This document shows positions 60,298 to 64,000 of a stretch of 64,000 nucleotides of DNA, in pieces (position 1 is the first letter of the stretch; each line of letters starts with the position of its first letter). The notes under the pieces were generated by a model. That model was not told the origin of the DNA, did not search any database, and was given only the letters and a program-made list of their open reading frames with translations. Origin of the DNA: Ascidiaceihabitans sp034111945 (GTDB lineage Bacteria; Pseudomonadota; Alphaproteobacteria; Rhodobacterales; Rhodobacteraceae); NCBI GenBank assembly GCA_047626725.1, contig JBLHSG010000002.1, forward strand, positions 62,001-126,000. Direction: 5' to 3'. The translations under genes and the position numbers were made by a program.

Positions 60298-60315
60298 CTA
60301 TCTAGTACTTGATAG
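60298..60315. promoter_or_regulatory. TetR operator candidate 2
   Basis: CTATCTAGTACTTGATAG, the exact reverse complement of the site at 60231-60248. It ends 23 bp before the GTG start of the MBL-fold gene. The two sites are 67 bp apart (start to start). Confidence 0.7.
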
Positions 60316-60338
60316 TCACATCAGATAAAGGAAACCCA

Positions 60339-61274
60339 GTGACCAATCTTATCCTCAATCGCCGGTCTTTATTGACGGGCACCGCCGCAACAGCGCTCGC
60401 GGCCCCAAGCATCGTAAGCGCGAATATTCTTGGCGGTGGACCCATCGGCCAAGGCACCACGCCACTAAAGCACGGCGTCGTCACACTCGCAGATTTTGGG
60501 GATGTAAAAATCCACAGTTACCAAAGCCCCGATTTGACGGGATGTGTGACAACGCATGTCATTGAAACACCTGAACGTCTGGTGTTTGTGGACGGTCAAA
60601 GGTCCGTCATCTACGGCCAGGAAATTCGTGATTACGCCGAAAAAACCGGCAAGCCAGTGGATCGTATGATCATCTCGCACCTGCATCCTGACCATTGGTT
60701 TGGCGCTTATCAATTTCGCGATGTGCCGATTTATTCCTTTGCCGAAACGCAGGCTGAAATTGATCAACTGGGCGACTTCTTTATTGAAATCAGCATCGAG
60801 TCTTTGGGCGAACATGTGCCGCCAACCAAGGTCGTGCCGAACCGTGTGATCGAACATGGTGCGACCGAAGTGATCGATGGTGTGACATTTGAATTTCGCC
60901 ATGTCACGGATGCGGAATCCGACAACATGATGACGATCTATTTGCCGGATCAAAAGGTGCTGATTGCCCAAGACATGCTGTACAATAATTGCCATCTATT
61001 TTGCGGTCACGGTAACTTTGATGGTTGGAAAAAGGGGCTTGTCGAGATGCAAAAAGACACGTCGTTCGACCTCGTGCTTCCGGGTCACGGCCCTACGGCA
61101 GGATCACGTCAGGCCATGGACGATGCGCTGATTTATCTGGATCATGTTCAGGCTGCATATGCCAAATCGGCTACGGGTGATGACTTGAAGGCGGCGATTT
61201 TAGACCGGTACCCATCTTATCTGGCCGCAGGGCTTGTCGATATTCAAAACCTGTTTTTGTTTCCAAAAAGCTAA
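60339..61274 (+). CDS. Exported MBL-fold metallo-hydrolase
   Basis: 311 residues from the GTG at 60339, which has AAAGGAAA upstream. N-terminus LNRRSLLTGTAATALAAPSIVSA is a twin-Arg-type signal, so folded export is likely. Zinc motif SHLHPDHW with H114, H116, D118 and H119; later H-C and GHG (VLPGHGPT) supply the remaining ligands. Substrate unknown; quinoprotein relay and sulfatase-type MBL proteins look similar. TetR-controlled. Confidence 0.88.
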   Translation: MTNLILNRRSLLTGTAATALAAPSIVSANILGGGPIGQGTTPLKHGVVTLADFGDVKIHSYQSPDLTGCVTTHVIETPERLVFVDGQRSVIYGQEIRDYAEKTGKPVDRMIISHLHPDHWFGAYQFRDVPIYSFAETQAEIDQLGDFFIEISIESLGEHVPPTKVVPNRVIEHGATEVIDGVTFEFRHVTDAESDNMMTIYLPDQKVLIAQDMLYNNCHLFCGHGNFDGWKKGLVEMQKDTSFDLVLPGHGPTAGSRQAMDDALIYLDHVQAAYAKSATGDDLKAAILDRYPSYLAAGLVDIQNLFLFPKS

Positions 61275-61452
61275 ATGATCTTCGTCGCGGGCAAAGTGTC
61301 CGCGACGTATCACGCCGATCACACCAGTTCAGCCAACATTGCCTTGTCCACCCCTGTAGGAACAGGCGACACCCCGAAAATGAACGACCATATTTGACGC
61401 ACCCATAACGAATGCTGGGCGCTCCCTTTGGTTATTCAGGAAAACTTTCACC

Positions 61453-62463
61453 ATGAACCGACGTACTTTTAATGCGATCAGCGTAGCCGCAATTTTTGCA
61501 CCTATGCCACGTCTTTCATTTGCCGAACCGTTCACGCAAAATTCGGCCGGCTATCAAATTGCTGAAATCAACGACGGGCGTTTGACGACGGGCCATGGCG
61601 GTATGGCAACCCAACAGATGGCTGTTGATGACGCCACCCTATTTCAGGTGGCATCCTGTTCGAAAACAGTGACCGCGTTGGCCATTTTAACGCTGGTGCG
61701 TGATGGTCGCGTGAACCTTGACCAACCGGCCAACCGGTATCTTCGCCGGTTTCCATTGACTGGACCCAGAGGCACGACCACCACCATCGAAGAACTGATG
61801 TCGCACACCGCCGGTGCCACGGTTCATGGGTTTTCTGGATACGGCCCAAATGACAAAATACCAAGCTTGCTGGAAGTCCTTGGTGGTCGCGACCCTGCTA
61901 ATTCGGATGCTGTCCGCACGCGTCATCAGCTGTTTGGTAAATTCAAATACAGCGGCGGCGGCATTATGGTTCTGCAAAGCCTGATCGAAGATGTCACTGG
62001 AACAGATTTCGCAACCTACGTCGCGTTGGAGGTTTTGACTCCGATTGGTGCACCTCGCGCGACTTTTGCGATCAGCCCAGTGGCCGCGTTTGCCCATGGA
62101 TTTTTTGAGGACGGCAAACCGCTACCAGGTGGATACAGACGGCACCCGGAAAGTGCGGCAGCCGGCCTTTGGGCGACAGCATCGGACCTTGCAAAAATCT
62201 TGCAAGCCATCCTTCATTCGTTGGCTGGTGCAACCGGCGCCATCCTTCCCGTTCCATTGGCCCAGCGCATGGTGACCCCAGTCAATTGGCGATCAGGTCT
62301 AGGCGTTTTTATCAGCCCAGACGGCACAATTTCACATGAGGGGCGAAATTACGGATTTGATTCTGTAATGGCCGCCGACCTTAAAACCGGAAGAATCCGC
62401 ACCGCTGTTACGAATAAAAACGGAGCAATCGACAGTTTTGCGCGGAAATTAGTGCCCGACTGA
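61453..62463 (+). CDS. Serine hydrolase, class C beta-lactamase fold
   Basis: 336 residues with a signal region MNRRTFNAISVAAIFAPMPRLSFA. Motif SxxK is S68-CS-K71 (QVASCSKTVTA), the second motif is Y-S-G in KYSGGG (normally Y-x-N), and the third is HEG (H-x-G class). Penicillin-binding/esterase type enzyme; true antibiotic resistance is not implied. The S of the YSG motif differs from the usual N, which may shift specificity to esters or peptides. Confidence 0.85.
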   Translation: MNRRTFNAISVAAIFAPMPRLSFAEPFTQNSAGYQIAEINDGRLTTGHGGMATQQMAVDDATLFQVASCSKTVTALAILTLVRDGRVNLDQPANRYLRRFPLTGPRGTTTTIEELMSHTAGATVHGFSGYGPNDKIPSLLEVLGGRDPANSDAVRTRHQLFGKFKYSGGGIMVLQSLIEDVTGTDFATYVALEVLTPIGAPRATFAISPVAAFAHGFFEDGKPLPGGYRRHPESAAAGLWATASDLAKILQAILHSLAGATGAILPVPLAQRMVTPVNWRSGLGVFISPDGTISHEGRNYGFDSVMAADLKTGRIRTAVTNKNGAIDSFARKLVPD

Positions 62464-62547
62464 TAGGGTATTGGAACAGCCAAAATCGGAAAATCCGGAT
62501 CGCGCGGCGTCCATCCTATCAGGGGAGGACAGATTTCAGGGCATCTG

Positions 62548-63825
62548 ATGCGTTTGTGTTCTGGCCTCTTGCGCGAGTTTGCGACAATTTATGGCATGGA
62601 TTTTATCATCGTAGAAATGGCCAGCACGGCCACAATCGCAATCACAATCACAATCACAGTGTTCGGCATCGTCTTTTGCCTGATGCAAACCAAATATTCG
62701 CGGGTAAGCCGCAGCTTTGCCGTGTTTCTGGGCACGGTTACGGTGAACAACATCCCCGACGCGTTCCATCGTTTTTTTGAGGGCGCGGATAATATCTATG
62801 TTCAAACCGCAGAGTTGATCATTTGGACCCCCAGCAGCCTGTGCGTTGCGCCGCTATTTTGGCTGTATGTGTTCACGTTGACATCAACTGAAGATGGGCA
62901 GCCTGCGCGTTTGTTTCGACACTTTGTGCTGCCTGCTTTTGCGGTGTCAATCGGGCTGATCGCAGCCCTTACATCGCCGGATATCGGGTCGGCGCTGGCC
63001 TATGATGACGCAATGATACCCACGGGATGGCGGCTGGCATTGATCTCTGTGATCGTCCTTTTACACGTTTCCTTGTATCCACAAATGGCGATCTATCTGT
63101 ATTTGATCCTGCGCCGGATGATGCGTTACCGCCTTATGTTGCGCGATTTTTACGCCAGCACCGAAGAACATGAACTGCGCTGGATTTACGTAATTGGCGG
63201 TTTGGGCGGGCTGTATTGGCTGGGCCGCGTTCTTCTTTTAATCTTTGGATTTGATCCAGAACAGGCAGACACCTTCGCTGTATTCCTGGGTTTTGCAGGG
63301 TTTTGCAATCTCGCTTTGATTGCCGCGATGACGCTGTGGGGGCTACGGCAACGCCCGCCGTTGATGCCTGATACAAACGACGAAAGCCCGCCTGAAATCA
63401 CCGAAGATATTCCACCGCATCAGCCGAGCGAAAAATACGAAAAATCAGCGCTAAGTCCGGAAGCATCATCGCGCATCGAGCGAAAACTACGCGCCGCGAT
63501 GGAACAGGATCATTTGCACCGTGACCCCAACCTCTCGCTGTGGGCTTTGGCGCGCCACACTGGCGCGTCGTCAAATTATATTTCCCAAACCTTGAACGAA
63601 GTCGTTGGCGAAAGTTTCTTTGATTTCGTCAATGGCTACCGCATCTCAGAGGCCAAGGAATTGTTGTCCACGACCAACGCAACTGTCCTTACCATCACGT
63701 ACGATGTCGGCTTTAACGCGCGATCGTCCTTTTACAACGCGTTCAAACGGGTCACCGGTCAAACGCCGACAAGTTATCGAAAAACACTGTCTCATCGTGT
63801 TGGGATGGACGACGTGCGGGGCTGA
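62548..63825 (+). CDS. Membrane-bound AraC family regulator
   Basis: 425 residues from the ATG at 62548 (an ATG at 62596 also fits; neither has an ideal ribosome site). Seven or so hydrophobic segments fill residues 20-270, then a charged linker and an AraC DNA-binding domain (about 310-420: NLSLWALARHTGASSNYISQTLNEVVG and VLTITYDVGFNARSSFYNAFKRVTGQTP). Membrane-integral AraC regulators of this form can sense signals at the membrane. A CAATCA hexanucleotide repeat (62633-62656) encodes part of the first helix. Confidence 0.88.
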   Translation: MRLCSGLLREFATIYGMDFIIVEMASTATIAITITITVFGIVFCLMQTKYSRVSRSFAVFLGTVTVNNIPDAFHRFFEGADNIYVQTAELIIWTPSSLCVAPLFWLYVFTLTSTEDGQPARLFRHFVLPAFAVSIGLIAALTSPDIGSALAYDDAMIPTGWRLALISVIVLLHVSLYPQMAIYLYLILRRMMRYRLMLRDFYASTEEHELRWIYVIGGLGGLYWLGRVLLLIFGFDPEQADTFAVFLGFAGFCNLALIAAMTLWGLRQRPPLMPDTNDESPPEITEDIPPHQPSEKYEKSALSPEASSRIERKLRAAMEQDHLHRDPNLSLWALARHTGASSNYISQTLNEVVGESFFDFVNGYRISEAKELLSTTNATVLTITYDVGFNARSSFYNAFKRVTGQTPTSYRKTLSHRVGMDDVRG

Positions 63826-63992
63826 TTGCGCGACACCTGATCCCATCGCGGCTGATCAGGAGGACCCCAACGCTATCGCACATTTTGATTGAACGAACAG
63901 ACAGGACATCCGGCTGGAACCGCACATTTGTTGCGGCGTCGACCTGTGCCCTTACCCCCTCCCCAACGACAAAACATGAGAAAGATACTCAA

Positions 63993-64000
63993 ATGAAAAA
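63993..64000 (+). CDS. Start of a gene cut off by the window edge
   Basis: ATGAAAAA begins at 63993 after GAGAAAG at about 63978-63984 (ribosome-site-like). Only two codons and two bases are visible, so nothing can be said of the product. Confidence 0.4.

Noticed and set aside
61453..62463. Antibiotic-resistance beta-lactamase
   Set aside because: The fold is shared by esterases and peptidases, and the YxN motif is YSG here; resistance cannot be claimed.
62633..62656. Hexanucleotide repeats as a CRISPR remnant
   Set aside because: Units are 6 bp without spacers and lie inside a coding frame.
1..64000. rRNA, tRNA, CRISPR arrays, prophage and insertion sequences
   Set aside because: No cloverleaf-like or rRNA sequence, no transposase or integrase, and no regularly spaced repeats were seen in reading; small structured RNAs could still have been missed without a covariance search.

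Overview
The window is a chromosomal segment of an alphaproteobacterium. Gene content and order point to the Rhodobacterales (Roseobacter-type Rhodobacteraceae). The indicators are an sdh operon and an mdh-suc-odh-lpd TCA block, ethylmalonyl-CoA pathway genes, a ftsEX-plsC and TIGR02302-lysA-argH neighbourhood, two TRAP transporters and many small Rhodobacteraceae-type secreted proteins. I name no genus. I saw no rRNA, tRNA, CRISPR array, prophage or insertion sequence.

Layout. 0-1.8 kb: deoD and a DUF1989 gene. 1.8-6.6 kb: minus-strand succinate dehydrogenase operon sdhC-sdhD-sdhA-lipoprotein-sulfotransferase-sdhB, ended by a strong terminator. 6.6-9.2 kb: a DUF1194 von Willebrand-like protein and two zinc peptidases. 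9.2-12 kb: mesaconyl-CoA hydratase, DUF1737, NnrU and malyl-CoA thioesterase/lyase. 13.6-27.1 kb: mdh, a class III cyclase, then sucC, sucD, sucA, sucB and lpd, with unrelated genes set between the subunit genes. 27-34 kb: lipoprotein, PPOX-fold protein, plsC, ftsX/ftsE, a zinc-ribbon protein and the large TIGR02302 membrane protein. 34-39.3 kb: lysA, an ATP-grasp protein, DUF2834, two very small overlapping lipoproteins, argH and a TlpA-like protein. 39-43.4 kb: Hint-domain protein, LpxR-like lipid A deacylase, lytic transglycosylase, acetyltransferase.

From about 43.4 kb the content is accessory. It starts with a MocR-type regulator and a first TRAP system linked to a LigI-like lactonase and a CHMI-family tautomerase. 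Next come YaeQ, a 5'-truncated response regulator and a PAS histidine kinase. A second TRAP system follows with a GntR repressor, a maleate-isomerase-like enzyme and an AraC regulator. The end holds two PEBP proteins, a TetR/metallo-beta-lactamase pair, a serine hydrolase, a membrane AraC regulator and the first bases of another gene.

How it fits together. The core is aerobic carbon metabolism: TCA enzymes plus ethylmalonyl-CoA pathway enzymes that feed malate and succinyl-CoA into them. The two large TCA operons share an identical regulatory signature: two perfect TGTGATCACA palindromes, 21 bp apart, 90-200 bp upstream of sdhC and of sucC. This suggests one regulator for both. The TRAP loci look like carboxylate uptake and conversion modules that would feed the same cycle. 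I found no clearly new defence or mobile system. The best leads are the shared TCA operator, the direct-repeat and TetR operators, the covarying gene-end hairpins, the tiny lipoproteins and the two TRAP catabolic loci.
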